The notes beneath the pieces were generated by a model, which saw only the letters and a list, made by a program, of their open reading frames with translations, was not told where the DNA came from and made no database searches. Below are positions 36,491 through 46,657 of a DNA stretch of 64,000 nucleotides, piece after piece. The first letter of the stretch is position 1; every line of letters starts with the position of its first letter. Source of the DNA: Planctomycetaceae bacterium (GTDB taxonomy: Bacteria; Planctomycetota; Planctomycetia; Pirellulales; Pirellulaceae); the NCBI GenBank assembly GCA_027487485.1, contig JAIYDN010000112.1:124001-188000 (forward strand), in the 5' to 3' direction. The translations under genes were made by a program, and so were the position numbers.

Positions 36491-37771
36491 TCAGCGTTTT
36501 TTCTCGATCTGTTGCAATCGAGCTTCCAAGTTTTGCAATCGTTCTTGCGTCTGAGCCAATTCTTCGTTCACACGGTTTAATTCGAACTGCAATGATTCCA
36601 CGTATTCCGGAGTCAACATTTCCGAGGGGAAGCTGCGGTCATTAGCCTGAGATGGAGGCATCGATTCGTCGATAGCCAGAGGTACGCTTGCGGTGGTTAG
36701 CTGGCTGCCTCGGTAATAGGAAACGGAAATCACCTGACCGGGCTTGCATTGTTTGAGAATATCGAAAACCATTTCGGGGGACTGCACCGCCACACCATCC
36801 ATGTCAACAATGCAATCGCCGGGCTTGAGTCCCGCAGAAGCGGCGGGCGACTGGGCAACCACACCCGTGACTGCTGCGCCACGATAGGTTGGAATCGCAA
36901 ATTGTCTTCGGAATGCATCCGATAGATTACCTACGTTCAGACCAAAGAAGGCTCGGTTTGCGATAGGAACATAATCTCGTGAAGCTCCTTCCGGAGCCAG
37001 TTCAATAGCGGTGCCGGGTCGATTGCCGTGAATTTGACCAGCGATCGATCGATCCTGAAGGACGGCAATCAAGTTGGCGTTTCGACCCCGTCGCTCCACT
37101 AAAAACTTGACAGGTTCGCCTGGTGCATACCGAGATAGCTGATCCGCGAACGAGTCCACCGTCGTTACCGCTTGCCCTGCTACGCCAATCACTCGATCGC
37201 CATTTCGGAAGCCTGCCTTCCAAGCAGGAGAATTGTTAGCCACCTCGACTACGGTTAAACCGAATCCACCGCCCGGCAGGCTTTCCACAGTTAAACCAAG
37301 GAAACCACCACCCGCAACGGGAGGCTCCGGTTGTCGATTCAAAGGCTTTGGTGAAGAACTTTTGGCGGGAAAAGGAGAAGCAGGCAGCGTGAGAGGATTG
37401 CTGGTGTTGCTTGGTTTTTTAGGCAAGGTTTGGTTCGCTCGCGAACTTTTCTTCCCAGGTGCTGGCGGGGGTGGGGTTACTTTCTCAGCATTAGATTCAG
37501 CGTCAGCTTCTTGCGATGGCAACAATTCCGGAGCAACGGGGGAAGGCAATGTTTCGATCGATTGAGCATCTGAAGCTTCGACATCTGGGAACTGAAGAGT
37601 CCCTTCGGATTGTGGTGGCAGAGCGTCGGCGGCCTCTTTTTTCTCTTTTTCCTCCTGCTGCTTTTGAAAAAGCTTTTGCTCCAACTGCTTCAAGAAATCT
37701 TGAGCTAGCAAAGAAGGGGCTCCCAAAACCAAGATAAACATTGCAACAGTTGCGTACCAAGTGAATCGCAT
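36491..37771 (-). CDS. secreted protein with two PDZ domains
   Basis: GGGFGLTVVEVANNSPAWKAGFRNGDRVIGVAGQAV and YRGAAVTGVVAQSPAASAGLKPGDCIVDMDGVAV. Confidence 0.85.
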   Translation of the reverse strand: MRFTWYATVAMFILVLGAPSLLAQDFLKQLEQKLFQKQQEEKEKKEAADALPPQSEGTLQFPDVEASDAQSIETLPSPVAPELLPSQEADAESNAEKVTPPPPAPGKKSSRANQTLPKKPSNTSNPLTLPASPFPAKSSSPKPLNRQPEPPVAGGGFLGLTVESLPGGGFGLTVVEVANNSPAWKAGFRNGDRVIGVAGQAVTTVDSFADQLSRYAPGEPVKFLVERRGRNANLIAVLQDRSIAGQIHGNRPGTAIELAPEGASRDYVPIANRAFFGLNVGNLSDAFRRQFAIPTYRGAAVTGVVAQSPAASAGLKPGDCIVDMDGVAVQSPEMVFDILKQCKPGQVISVSYYRGSQLTTASVPLAIDESMPPSQANDRSFPSEMLTPEYVESLQFELNRVNEELAQTQERLQNLEARLQQIEKKR

Positions 37772-37918
37772 CGTGAGCTTTCCATCGATGTTGGGAAAAA
37801 TTTGCAGGCGTTGGACCAACCGTGGCAATTGGAAACAATAAAACTTTTGTATCCGCTTCCCATGGCCATGTGAAGTATATCCAATTCGCCCATTCAAATC
37901 ATCCTCGGTTTCCACCGG

Positions 37919-38620
37919 ATGGATTTCATTTTAAAGTCTCCAACCCGAGATCAAGCTATGTTTCCATCTCGTCCCTTGAAACTGCTCGACTGTGCGTTTC
38001 AGCCAGAGGGGGTGGCTGCCGAACTGATGATCGTCGAGGGGGACTCCGCTTCCAGTTCCATTGGAGCGGCTCGCGATGAGCGATTTCAAGCCGTTTTACC
38101 GATGCAAGGAAAGCCTCTGAACGCTTGGAAAGCGTCCCGAACGAAAGTGGCTGCGAACCCTTTTTATCAAGCGATCATCGATACGATAGGTGCGGGCTGG
38201 GATGAATCGTTTGAGATCGAAAGGGTTCGATACGAGCGGATCATTTTGATTTTTGACCCAGATGCGGATGGCATTCACTGCAGCATGCTTGTCTTGATGT
38301 TCTTCTATCGATGGATGCGACCACTTCTTGATTCCGGGCGAATCTATTTGATTCACCCCCCCATGTTTGAACTCACCGCCCCGGGGCTTACCAAAATCGT
38401 TTGTGCGGCCAACGAAGAGGCTGCTAATTTGCAGGTGAAGCAACTGTTGGATGCTGGGTATTCGAATGTCAACAAGAAGCGATTTCGAGGGCTAGGCAGC
38501 ATGGGGCATGCCATCTTATCCAAGTACTGTGTTTGTTTGGAAACACGCTTGGCGGTAAAAATGAGGGCTTCGGATGCTACCGCCGCCATCGCCCTGTTTT
38601 CACCAAAACAAGGCCTGTAA
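37919..38620 (+). CDS. stand-alone TOPRIM-domain protein related to GyrB/ParE C-terminal half
   Basis: AELMIVEGDSASSSIGAARDERFQAVLPMQGKPLNAWKA...RYERIILIFDPDADGIHCSMLVLMFFYRWMRPLLDSGRIYLIHPPMFELT...KKRFRGLGSM; no GHKL ATPase region. Confidence 0.88.
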   Translation: MDFILKSPTRDQAMFPSRPLKLLDCAFQPEGVAAELMIVEGDSASSSIGAARDERFQAVLPMQGKPLNAWKASRTKVAANPFYQAIIDTIGAGWDESFEIERVRYERIILIFDPDADGIHCSMLVLMFFYRWMRPLLDSGRIYLIHPPMFELTAPGLTKIVCAANEEAANLQVKQLLDAGYSNVNKKRFRGLGSMGHAILSKYCVCLETRLAVKMRASDATAAIALFSPKQGL

Positions 38621-38757
38621 ATCCCTAGGATGGACAAGTCCGCCGAGAAGGCTGGTTTGTTTTGAATACGTTTTGCAAAAAGCTTGACTTGCAAGTACAA
38701 TTAGATTCGTTCATCATTCCTGCGGTTGATTTTTGGCCACTCTAAGGCTTTTACACA

Positions 38758-39201
38758 GTGAATCCCTGGAAAAACAAGCTGATCTGGCTGCTTGTCAGTC
38801 TCTACTCCGCAATTGCGTTTGCGGGGCCAGGCTTGCATTTTGTCCCAGGTGTCTCTGGATGTGGTTCTCATTGTTCCGTTATTAACGTCGACTCAGGCCG
38901 CATCGATTCCTCCACGAGTTCCAATGCGTCTAGCGGTCATTGCGAGGACAACTGTCCATTTCACAAACACGCGATCGAAAAGGTAGCTCGAAAAGGCTCC
39001 GAACCGGCCGCTCGCGGATTACATAACCACGACGACTGCGCCGTTTGTAAACTTCTTGCGACTCTCAGCCATTCTCTCTTAGTCGATTTTCAGCTCGAAC
39101 AAGTCGAGCTATCGGTTGGTGTATCGGTGCAGCCGCTTCAAGCCGCTGACCGATTTTCTTTCGGACTATTTCAGTCACGTGCTCCGCCGGTCTACTGCTA
39201 G
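38758..39201 (+). CDS. secreted Cys/His-rich hypothetical protein (GTG start)
   Basis: CEDNCPFHKHAIEK...HNHDDCAVCKLLATLSHSLL; signal-like N-terminus. Confidence 0.55.
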   Translation: MNPWKNKLIWLLVSLYSAIAFAGPGLHFVPGVSGCGSHCSVINVDSGRIDSSTSSNASSGHCEDNCPFHKHAIEKVARKGSEPAARGLHNHDDCAVCKLLATLSHSLLVDFQLEQVELSVGVSVQPLQAADRFSFGLFQSRAPPVYC

Positions 39202-39287
39202 GTTCGCAGTAGATTCCATGCGTTTTGATTGACTCTGCTGCTTGCCACTTCTCTTAGTGTCGATGTTCGCCGCTAACGCTGCGCGTC

Positions 39288-40619
39288 TTGCTTGCATCGA
39301 AGTCACAATCCATTGGTTTTCGCTGGCCATTCCAGCAGGCGTCTTGCACGATGAAATACTATTCGCATTTGAATCGGTCGTTGAATCACGACTTTTGTCC
39401 GTGGGCTAATGCTTATGTTTATTGGCTGAAAAAACCCATCGGCTGGGTAACGCTCGCCTTCGTAGCTTCGTTATTGCTCGGGGTTGGTGTTTCCAATCAG
39501 GCCTTTCTTGCAACTGCTGCGATTGTGGCCTTGGGAGTAATCGGGTGCCTTTGGCCTTGGATTGTTATGGCGGGCCTGCGGGGTGAATTGAAATGGAATC
39601 AGCTGCGATGTGAAGAGGGGGAACCGATTCGCACGACTCTCGGTTTAACAAATCGTTGGCCATGGCCTGCTTGGGGTATGGTGATCGAGGCGGACGACGC
39701 GATTTCTTCCAATGTAGAAACACCTGGCCAACCGATCTGCCTTAGCCGAGTGCCTGCGGCCTCGGTCAGTGACTTTCAATGGGTTTGCAAACCAACGCAA
39801 CGTGGATGCTATCCCAAGAAGCAAGTACAGCTTTCGACTGGTTTTCCGTTTGGAATATGGACAAATAGCCGCAAACTTACGGTTGCGAAACCCTTGATCG
39901 TTTGGCCAAAGCTGTTCAAGCTAACCGATGTTCCATCTCACACGGGTAACCGCAGCAATGGAATTGGATCCGCAAGCGACATTGTTGGCGATGAAGGAGA
40001 TTGGATGGGGGTAAGGCCCTACCGGCCTGGAGATTCACTGCGCCAAGTCCATTGGGCTCAGACCGCTCGGCGAGACAGTTTGGTGGTTTTTGAACGCCAA
40101 TCCCGGAGCCGTCAGATGGTATCGATCAGCTTCGACCCCAATGCTGCGAAGAGCAGTTCGGAAGTTCAGCGAGAGTGGATGATTCGAATCTTGGCATCCC
40201 TGACGAACCACTTTTTGCAACACTCTTGGCAAGTCCAAGCTCAGCTGGATGAAGGCTGGACTGTTTTGTCGCCTGGTTCTTCTTGCAAACAGCAATGGAT
40301 GGATAGGCTGGCAACTTGGGATCATAAGCTTCACGATTCTAAAAACGTCGCAGTAACATCTGCGGTTCGGTCCGCGTTGCAATTCGTTATTAGCACACCT
40401 AGTGCAGCCAGTGAGCATTGCAAGTCCATTCCAAGTCATGAGCGGAGTCGTATGACTTGGATCTTGGTCGCGGCTGACGAACAGGAGACAGCGAACCTGG
40501 ATCTTTCAATGCTGAATCATTTCCTGGTCATCCACGTGAACAAAGAACCCGTCTTGCAGCTACAAGCTAAATGGCAGCGAATGTGTCAACGCACGACGCG
40601 GTCACTGGTGGGAGCATAA
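39288..40619 (+). CDS. DUF58 domain-containing protein
   Basis: SASDIVGDEGDWMGVRPYRPGDSLRQVHWAQTARRDSLVVFERQSRSRQMVSI. Confidence 0.9.
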   Translation: MLASKSQSIGFRWPFQQASCTMKYYSHLNRSLNHDFCPWANAYVYWLKKPIGWVTLAFVASLLLGVGVSNQAFLATAAIVALGVIGCLWPWIVMAGLRGELKWNQLRCEEGEPIRTTLGLTNRWPWPAWGMVIEADDAISSNVETPGQPICLSRVPAASVSDFQWVCKPTQRGCYPKKQVQLSTGFPFGIWTNSRKLTVAKPLIVWPKLFKLTDVPSHTGNRSNGIGSASDIVGDEGDWMGVRPYRPGDSLRQVHWAQTARRDSLVVFERQSRSRQMVSISFDPNAAKSSSEVQREWMIRILASLTNHFLQHSWQVQAQLDEGWTVLSPGSSCKQQWMDRLATWDHKLHDSKNVAVTSAVRSALQFVISTPSAASEHCKSIPSHERSRMTWILVAADEQETANLDLSMLNHFLVIHVNKEPVLQLQAKWQRMCQRTTRSLVGA

Positions 40620-43057
40620 CTTTGGCGAAGATAGTCCAGTCTAGTGCAACTCAGAATTGGTCGACGATTGCGTTAGCATTCGTTGCATCCATGGGGCTAT
40701 TCCTGCTCCGATTGCAAGGTTGCGAGTCAGAGGCATTGTTGTATGGCGAGTTTGTGGCAGTGACTGCCTTGGCTGCGGCAGTTCACGTCTTGATGGGCTG
40801 TCGACGCGATGCGTGGCCTAAGATTTTTCGGACGCTGAATGACTCGATCGCAGCGCATTGGCTTATGAGTGGACTTGTTATCTGTCTTCCATGGGTCAGC
40901 AACTTGGCTCAACGCAGCCTTATTGGGGGCCGGGGCGAAGCGACCGAACTGGTGTGGCTTGCCATGCTGCAAAACGCGGCGATTTGGCAAGCGGCGATTG
41001 CGAGAACTCAAAAGCAGGAATGGACATCGTTCCTGCTCAGTTGCTTCTTGATGCTGTTCGGGGTGGCGACTTCCGATCGAAACGGAATGCTGTTCATTGT
41101 GGTGCCATTCGGTCTGCTTGCAGCTTGGTGGCTCATGGCTCGTTATTGGCAGACCATTGAGCGGGGCTTCGTGGCTGTCGACAGCGTTCCATTGGTTCGG
41201 CTTAGGCTAGTGATGGTTGGGCTGCTTTGCTTGTTTACAGCTCTTGTGGGTGGGTTCGCTGTTTTAGCAGGCGGCTCCGTATCATCCTGGAATGGTTTTA
41301 TGCCCACGTCCGGTGGAAATCAAAGTGCCGATTCCGCTGCGAGAAAAGGAGTTGGGGACGGAGACATGTTGATCGCAGCCAAAGACGAAGCATTTACTTT
41401 TGGCCCAGTCGACAGCGATTTGTTTTTGGATTCCGATGCGCCCTCCATGTACGACATCGCCAATGATATGTATGGGGAACCTCGAGCACGCGTGCGTCCG
41501 ATGACGCGCGCAATATCGCTGAACTCGGATGCTAAAGAAACGGACCAAGAAGCGTCCGAATCCAAGAAGGCGGGTAAAGAGTTTTCTGCTTTAAGGCAGC
41601 CCACAGATCGAAAATCGGCCAGCAAGCCTACCGATTCCAAAAGCCAAGCGGCCTTTCATGTAATTGGAAACACACCTCAACATCTAAGAATGGAGGCGTT
41701 CGACACTTTCGACGGCGTGGCTTGGTCCCAATCGGAAACGCTTGCCGCGACCAAGCCTGTTCCGGTTTTGAAGATGACCGAGATCGCGGGCAAGCCATGG
41801 ATGCTGCTCAAGAATTTCGCGAAAGACCTGATCTATCCGGGCTACGAGCGACTGACGGTGAAGCTGATCAACATCAAGTCCTCCCGGATTGCAGCACCCG
41901 CACTGCTAAGCCAAGTGCACATCGACCGCGTGGATCGCGAGGACTTTTTTGAAACGACTGGCGATGGCCAACTTGCAATGCCTGGTCGCGAGTTTGTTCC
42001 GCAGCTGACGGTGGTCCACCAGTTGTTTCATATTCCTCAATTGCATCCGCTTCGGGATCCGAGCAACCCGCTCAGCCAGATTACCGTAGCCGACTCTGCA
42101 TTGGCCATTCCAACGTATCGAGACAGTAAGACGCTTGCAGCACTAGGAAGCGATTTGGTTCGCGACATCTTAGGATCCGACATAAATCGGCTTACCGATT
42201 GGCAGAAGGTAGAGGCCATTGTTGCCAGTCTCCGTACCTTTCAAGTCGACAGGAAGAATGTCCCAACGGCAGAGAACGAGGATATCATTTCTTTTGTGGT
42301 GCAAAGTCGTCGCGCTCCCGACTATTTGCTCGCAACCACTGCCGCCATGCTGATTCGAAGCCAAGGAATCCCTTGTCGGTTGGTCAGTGGCTTTTACGCT
42401 TCGCCCTCCAGATACGACATTCGGGCTGGGCTGACCGAGGTGATGCAAGAAGACATGCATACTTGGGTAGAGGTGAATGCCCACGGCGTGTGGATTCCCG
42501 TAGAACCATGCCGCGAGTACTCACATCCGCGCTATTATCGATCCTGGAGCCAATGGGCCATCCAAAGTTGGTGGGGAGTACGAGATTACGCCATGAACCA
42601 TCCATTCCGAGTTGCCTTGGGCGCATGCTTGTTCGGAATGATGATTTTGCTTCGTTGCCGCTTGCTAGATGCCTGTTGCTCGTTGCTGTTTGAAACAAGC
42701 GTCCTTGCACCCACGAGAATGCGAATCAAGTGGAGCCTCGTTTTGCTTCGGGTAAGAATGTGGATTTGGGGCGTAAGCAAACCCAACAATGCTACCGTCC
42801 GTAGTTGGCTTCAGGCTCAGCTCGGATGCGATAGCAAGTTGAATGATCGCGATCGGCATTTGTACATTCAAACGATCCAACGAATTGCCTATGGATCGAA
42901 AGGTAAAGCCCATGAGTGGATTCAACAAAACCGTCAAGAGTTAAGTAGGATCAGTCACGTCATCGTACAGCGTGGGATGCGCGACTTGTTTAAAAGAGGA
43001 TCAGCTGGAAGCCAATGGGATTCCAGTCTTGCCATGAAAGCCAATCAACCAGCATGA
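40571..43057 (+). CDS. transglutaminase-like (TgpA-type) membrane protein
   Basis: RRAPDYLLATTAAMLIRSQGIPCRLVSGFYASPSRYD...DMHTWVEVNAHGVWIPVEPCREYS; multiple N-terminal TMs; true start may be TTG 40622. Confidence 0.88.
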   Translation: MAANVSTHDAVTGGSITLAKIVQSSATQNWSTIALAFVASMGLFLLRLQGCESEALLYGEFVAVTALAAAVHVLMGCRRDAWPKIFRTLNDSIAAHWLMSGLVICLPWVSNLAQRSLIGGRGEATELVWLAMLQNAAIWQAAIARTQKQEWTSFLLSCFLMLFGVATSDRNGMLFIVVPFGLLAAWWLMARYWQTIERGFVAVDSVPLVRLRLVMVGLLCLFTALVGGFAVLAGGSVSSWNGFMPTSGGNQSADSAARKGVGDGDMLIAAKDEAFTFGPVDSDLFLDSDAPSMYDIANDMYGEPRARVRPMTRAISLNSDAKETDQEASESKKAGKEFSALRQPTDRKSASKPTDSKSQAAFHVIGNTPQHLRMEAFDTFDGVAWSQSETLAATKPVPVLKMTEIAGKPWMLLKNFAKDLIYPGYERLTVKLINIKSSRIAAPALLSQVHIDRVDREDFFETTGDGQLAMPGREFVPQLTVVHQLFHIPQLHPLRDPSNPLSQITVADSALAIPTYRDSKTLAALGSDLVRDILGSDINRLTDWQKVEAIVASLRTFQVDRKNVPTAENEDIISFVVQSRRAPDYLLATTAAMLIRSQGIPCRLVSGFYASPSRYDIRAGLTEVMQEDMHTWVEVNAHGVWIPVEPCREYSHPRYYRSWSQWAIQSWWGVRDYAMNHPFRVALGACLFGMMILLRCRLLDACCSLLFETSVLAPTRMRIKWSLVLLRVRMWIWGVSKPNNATVRSWLQAQLGCDSKLNDRDRHLYIQTIQRIAYGSKGKAHEWIQQNRQELSRISHVIVQRGMRDLFKRGSAGSQWDSSLAMKANQPA

Positions 43058-43986
43058 GTGTTAGCAGTTTGGAATTAAAGTCTTGTCTTGATGCGCTGCG
43101 AGGGCAGCTGAACCAAGCATTATTGGGAAAGGCAGATGTTGTTGAGAACCTGCTTGCGTGTGTGCTCGCACGCGGCCACGTTCTCTTCGATGACCTGCCT
43201 GGACTGGGAAAAACAACGTTGGCCAAAGCGCTCGCGACCGCCATGGGTGGGCGATTCATGCGAGTTCAATGCACGCCAGATCTTTTGCCTAGTGATGTGA
43301 CGGGGTTCAGCATCTTGAATCAAAAGAGCCGGGATTTCGAGTTCCGACCAGGACCTGTCTTTGGCGATGTTCTCCTGGCGGACGAAATCAATCGCGCAAC
43401 TCCTCGAACGCAAAGCGCCTTGTTCGAAGCGATGGCGGAACGCCAAGTCACTATTGATGGCGAAGCGAAGCCGCTGAGCGAAACATTCCTGGTACTGGCA
43501 ACTCAGAATCCAGTGGAAAGTGTTGGCGCTTACCCCCTTCCCGAAGCTCAACTGGATCGGTTTGCCATGAAGCTTCGAATCGGTTACCCCGATCGTAAAA
43601 GCGAGCTCGAATTGTTAGCGCGAAGTGGGCGGAGCACGGAGGAGGTGGTAGCACAACGCGTCTTAGAGCCTGGTCAGCTTCTTCAATTACAACAAGAAGT
43701 TGCACGTGTTTCCGTCGAACTACCCGTCCGCGAGTATCTGGTCAATTTGGCGGAAGCCACGCGGGCCAATCATTCCTTTGCGCTGGGACTCAGCCCCCGT
43801 GGCCTATTGCAATGGCAGCGAACGGCTCAAGCAAGAGCCATGTTGCAGGGGCGAGATTTTATGATTCCTGAGGATGTCCAAGACGTTGCCGTCCCTGTAC
43901 TTTCCGTACGACTTACCGGCGTGGTCGGGGATGTCGAAAATGCAATTGCATCTGTACTCGAATCCGTCAGCGTACCCATAGGATGA
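43054..43986 (+). CDS. MoxR-family AAA+ ATPase
   Basis: ARGHVLFDDLPGLGKTTLAKALATAMGGRFMRVQCTPDLLPSDVTGFSILN; GDVLLADEINRATPRTQSALFEAMAERQVTIDG; ATG overlaps upstream stop. Confidence 0.94.
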   Translation: MSVSSLELKSCLDALRGQLNQALLGKADVVENLLACVLARGHVLFDDLPGLGKTTLAKALATAMGGRFMRVQCTPDLLPSDVTGFSILNQKSRDFEFRPGPVFGDVLLADEINRATPRTQSALFEAMAERQVTIDGEAKPLSETFLVLATQNPVESVGAYPLPEAQLDRFAMKLRIGYPDRKSELELLARSGRSTEEVVAQRVLEPGQLLQLQQEVARVSVELPVREYLVNLAEATRANHSFALGLSPRGLLQWQRTAQARAMLQGRDFMIPEDVQDVAVPVLSVRLTGVVGDVENAIASVLESVSVPIG

Positions 43987-44489
43987 CCACTTCTATGCAA
44001 TTAACGAAATGTTTCGGCAAGGGATCGTCAGCTGGCATTTTTCAGGCTTTGAGGCTGGGGATTTTCATGCTTGTTTTTTGCCTGGGCTATGGCTGCAACG
44101 CTGGAAAAAAATCGGAATCCACCGACGCACATGAAGAGCACTTTCCGCCCCATTGGCCAGAAACGATCTTTGTTGCTACGGATCGATTAGCTGCACTGGA
44201 ATCTGGTTCCGCGGAAAAGGGGCCTGATTCTTGGGTGTCTTTGGAACAGCAATGGGTCGATCTTTTTCGTTGGCTACCCGAACTTGCGGCAGATAGTGAG
44301 CTTTCCAAAATCGACTTTGATCAAATCGATGCGATTTCTTTGAAGCACGGGATCAGCATGGAAAAGATGCTGGAGCAAGGAAAGAAACTGGAACAGATGA
44401 AAGCGGAACCGGGTGTGTCCGAAGCCATTGCGACGCTGCAACAGATTTGTCGCCAAGAATTGCAACGACTTCAAACTTCAGAACAATAA
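43983..44489 (+). CDS. hypothetical lipoprotein
   Basis: FMLVFCLGYGCNAGKKSES; ATGA overlap with moxR. Confidence 0.7.
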   Translation: MTTSMQLTKCFGKGSSAGIFQALRLGIFMLVFCLGYGCNAGKKSESTDAHEEHFPPHWPETIFVATDRLAALESGSAEKGPDSWVSLEQQWVDLFRWLPELAADSELSKIDFDQIDAISLKHGISMEKMLEQGKKLEQMKAEPGVSEAIATLQQICRQELQRLQTSEQ

Positions 44490-44502
44490 AAAGGATAGTA
44501 CC

Positions 44503-46068
44503 TTGGACGTCTTAATCTGCGGTGGAATCGTACGGATGCTACAAGCGATTGTGGCAGCGGCACCGACGATCGTGGTAGGGTGGCTGGTAGCCGCAGTCAT
44601 GGAACGCATCCTAGGGCGTGACGGGACACTGCGTTTGTTCGGTGGGCACACTTGGCGGCAGCTTCCCTACGCTTGGTTGCTCGGAATGCTGTTGCCCGTT
44701 TGCTCGTTAGGCGTGATCCCGATCATGGTACAGATGCGCCGTAGCGGGATTGCAGGTGGGACGATTCTTGCGTTTGGCTTGACCGCTCCGCTGTTCAACC
44801 CCATCTCCGTTCTCTACGGCTTAACCCTTAGCGACCCCTTTGCCCTGTTCGTTTTCTGTTTGTGTTCGCTAACCATCGTGACGGTGATGGGCTTACTTTG
44901 GGACTGGCTTTTTCCCAACAATTGGCTTGAACCAGAACCTCTCCCTAAAACCCCGTACGGGATTCGTCGCATTGGTGCCGTGGCCTTGTCCATTTGCCAG
45001 CAAGCGTTCAGTGTTTCCTCATGGTACATCCTAATTGCCATCTTAGGAGTAGGCCTACTGAGCATGGCGTTGCCCGCGGGTTGTTTGCAAAAAGCCGCGG
45101 GCAAAGATGATCTTGCGGCCCCGCTTGTTATGGCGGGTGTAGCGACCTTTGCATACATCACACCGATGGTTGCAATCGTTCAGGTAGCATCTATGTTTCA
45201 GCACGGAAACTCCATCGGAGCAGCATTCACTTTGTTGGTGCTAGGGACCGGGGTCAATCTGGGATTCATCGCATGGACCATCACCAATTACAGACTCAAG
45301 CCTTCCTTGATCTGGTTGAGCAGCTTGATGGTGGTTGTCCTGATCTTAGGCTATTGTGTCGATCAACCGCTGCGGCCGCGCGGTGTTGAACCGGCCGATC
45401 ATACGCATGCGTTCGACGTCTATTGCAACCCCTTTCAAGATCTATCTTCCGATGCTGTTGCGGCTAGCACCCGCATGCTGAGGGATTCCTGGAAAATGGA
45501 GGATCTGATTGCAGCAGCTGCGGGGATTCTTTTTGTTATGATTGGGTTGATTCAACGCGTCGTCGATCCAAACGGAAAATGGATGAAGTGGCTGATCGAG
45601 CTTCCGCCGGAAACGTCCTCCGAAAACACGCTGATTGAGCCAAAACATGGATTACGCCGCGATATTGTCCTACCGAATTGGATTATCGCTCTGAGTTGCT
45701 TGGGTGGGCTCGTGGCGGCCAGCATCGTTGGCTGTTTCTTATACTATCCGCCGCGATCAGCAATCCGCCAAGAAATGCAGTATGTTCAATCCGATCTGAT
45801 GGCGGATACGCTCAAATACGAATGGGACAAGATCCTTTACTGGGTTCCGATTCAAGAAGATTGGGGCCACAAACTGGCTGTCAGCGCCTACTTGCGCGGC
45901 ACGCCACTCACTCGTTACCAGAAGATGAAGCTTCATGTCTTCATGTCCAAACTGGAATTGCTCGAGCATGCTGCCGAAGATCAAGAAAAAGAAGAGGTCG
46001 ACAAATGGAAGTGGGAAGCCAATAGAGCTTTCAACCGACTCAAAGATTCGCTCAACCCTCCGAAGTAA
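44503..46068 (+). CDS. predicted permease (DUF318/ArsP-like)
   Basis: AAAPTIVVGWLVAAVMERILGRDGTLRLFGG...LLPVCSLGVIPIMVQMRRSGIAGGTILAFGLTAPLFNPISVLYGLTLSDP; TTG start with AAGGA upstream. Confidence 0.75.
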   Translation: MDVLICGGIVRMLQAIVAAAPTIVVGWLVAAVMERILGRDGTLRLFGGHTWRQLPYAWLLGMLLPVCSLGVIPIMVQMRRSGIAGGTILAFGLTAPLFNPISVLYGLTLSDPFALFVFCLCSLTIVTVMGLLWDWLFPNNWLEPEPLPKTPYGIRRIGAVALSICQQAFSVSSWYILIAILGVGLLSMALPAGCLQKAAGKDDLAAPLVMAGVATFAYITPMVAIVQVASMFQHGNSIGAAFTLLVLGTGVNLGFIAWTITNYRLKPSLIWLSSLMVVVLILGYCVDQPLRPRGVEPADHTHAFDVYCNPFQDLSSDAVAASTRMLRDSWKMEDLIAAAAGILFVMIGLIQRVVDPNGKWMKWLIELPPETSSENTLIEPKHGLRRDIVLPNWIIALSCLGGLVAASIVGCFLYYPPRSAIRQEMQYVQSDLMADTLKYEWDKILYWVPIQEDWGHKLAVSAYLRGTPLTRYQKMKLHVFMSKLELLEHAAEDQEKEEVDKWKWEANRAFNRLKDSLNPPK

Positions 46069-46139
46069 GATTCTATCCCTGTAAGTGCCTTGATTTATCG
46101 ATCACCACATCATGGACCGCATTGGTTTGGAATGGGCAT

Positions 46140-46172
46140 AAAAAAACCCTGCTGGTTGAAGCAGGGTTTTCA
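46140..46172 (-). terminator. rho-independent terminator
   Basis: rc AAAACCCTGCTTCAACCAGCAGGGTTTTTTT after the 46196 gene. Confidence 0.85.
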
Positions 46173-46195
46173 CGATCATCTCGTTGGGGAAGAAA

Positions 46196-46657
46196 TTACT
46201 TCTTCTCAGCCTTTGCGAACTTAGCCTTGGCATAGAAGTCTTCGCCAAAGAGGGTTGCAACCTTGTCTTCATCGGACATCTTCTCTGCTTTGCCTTTGCA
46301 ATTGTTGCAGCAGAAAGCGATCGACGCACCCTTGAATTCGATAGCGGTGTCCGCCTTGATGGCTCCGCCGGAGAATGGGCAAGCCTTTTGTTCGACTTGC
46401 TTGGTGGCTACCAATTGATGATTAGCCTTCGCTGCGAAACCCTTTTTGTCTCCATCAAACTTCTTCTGGCAGCTGCCACAGCAGAAGTAGACCTTACCAT
46501 CTTTCCACTCGCTGGACTTGTCTTCCTTGGCAGCAGCGCCGGAAACCAAACACTTCAGAGATTCGAAATCAATCTTCGTATCCACTGCAATGCTGACGGA
46601 TGCGAATGTTGCGACAAAAGCAATCAGACCCAAAACCCAAGTATTCTTCATCTTCAT
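46196..46657 (-). CDS. secreted protein with two Cys-pair (YHS/TRASH-like) modules
   Basis: KCLVSG..KVYFCCGSCQKKFDGD and KACPFSGG..IAFCCNNCKGKAEK. Confidence 0.75.
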   Translation of the reverse strand: MKMKNTWVLGLIAFVATFASVSIAVDTKIDFESLKCLVSGAAAKEDKSSEWKDGKVYFCCGSCQKKFDGDKKGFAAKANHQLVATKQVEQKACPFSGGAIKADTAIEFKGASIAFCCNNCKGKAEKMSDEDKVATLFGEDFYAKAKFAKAEKK

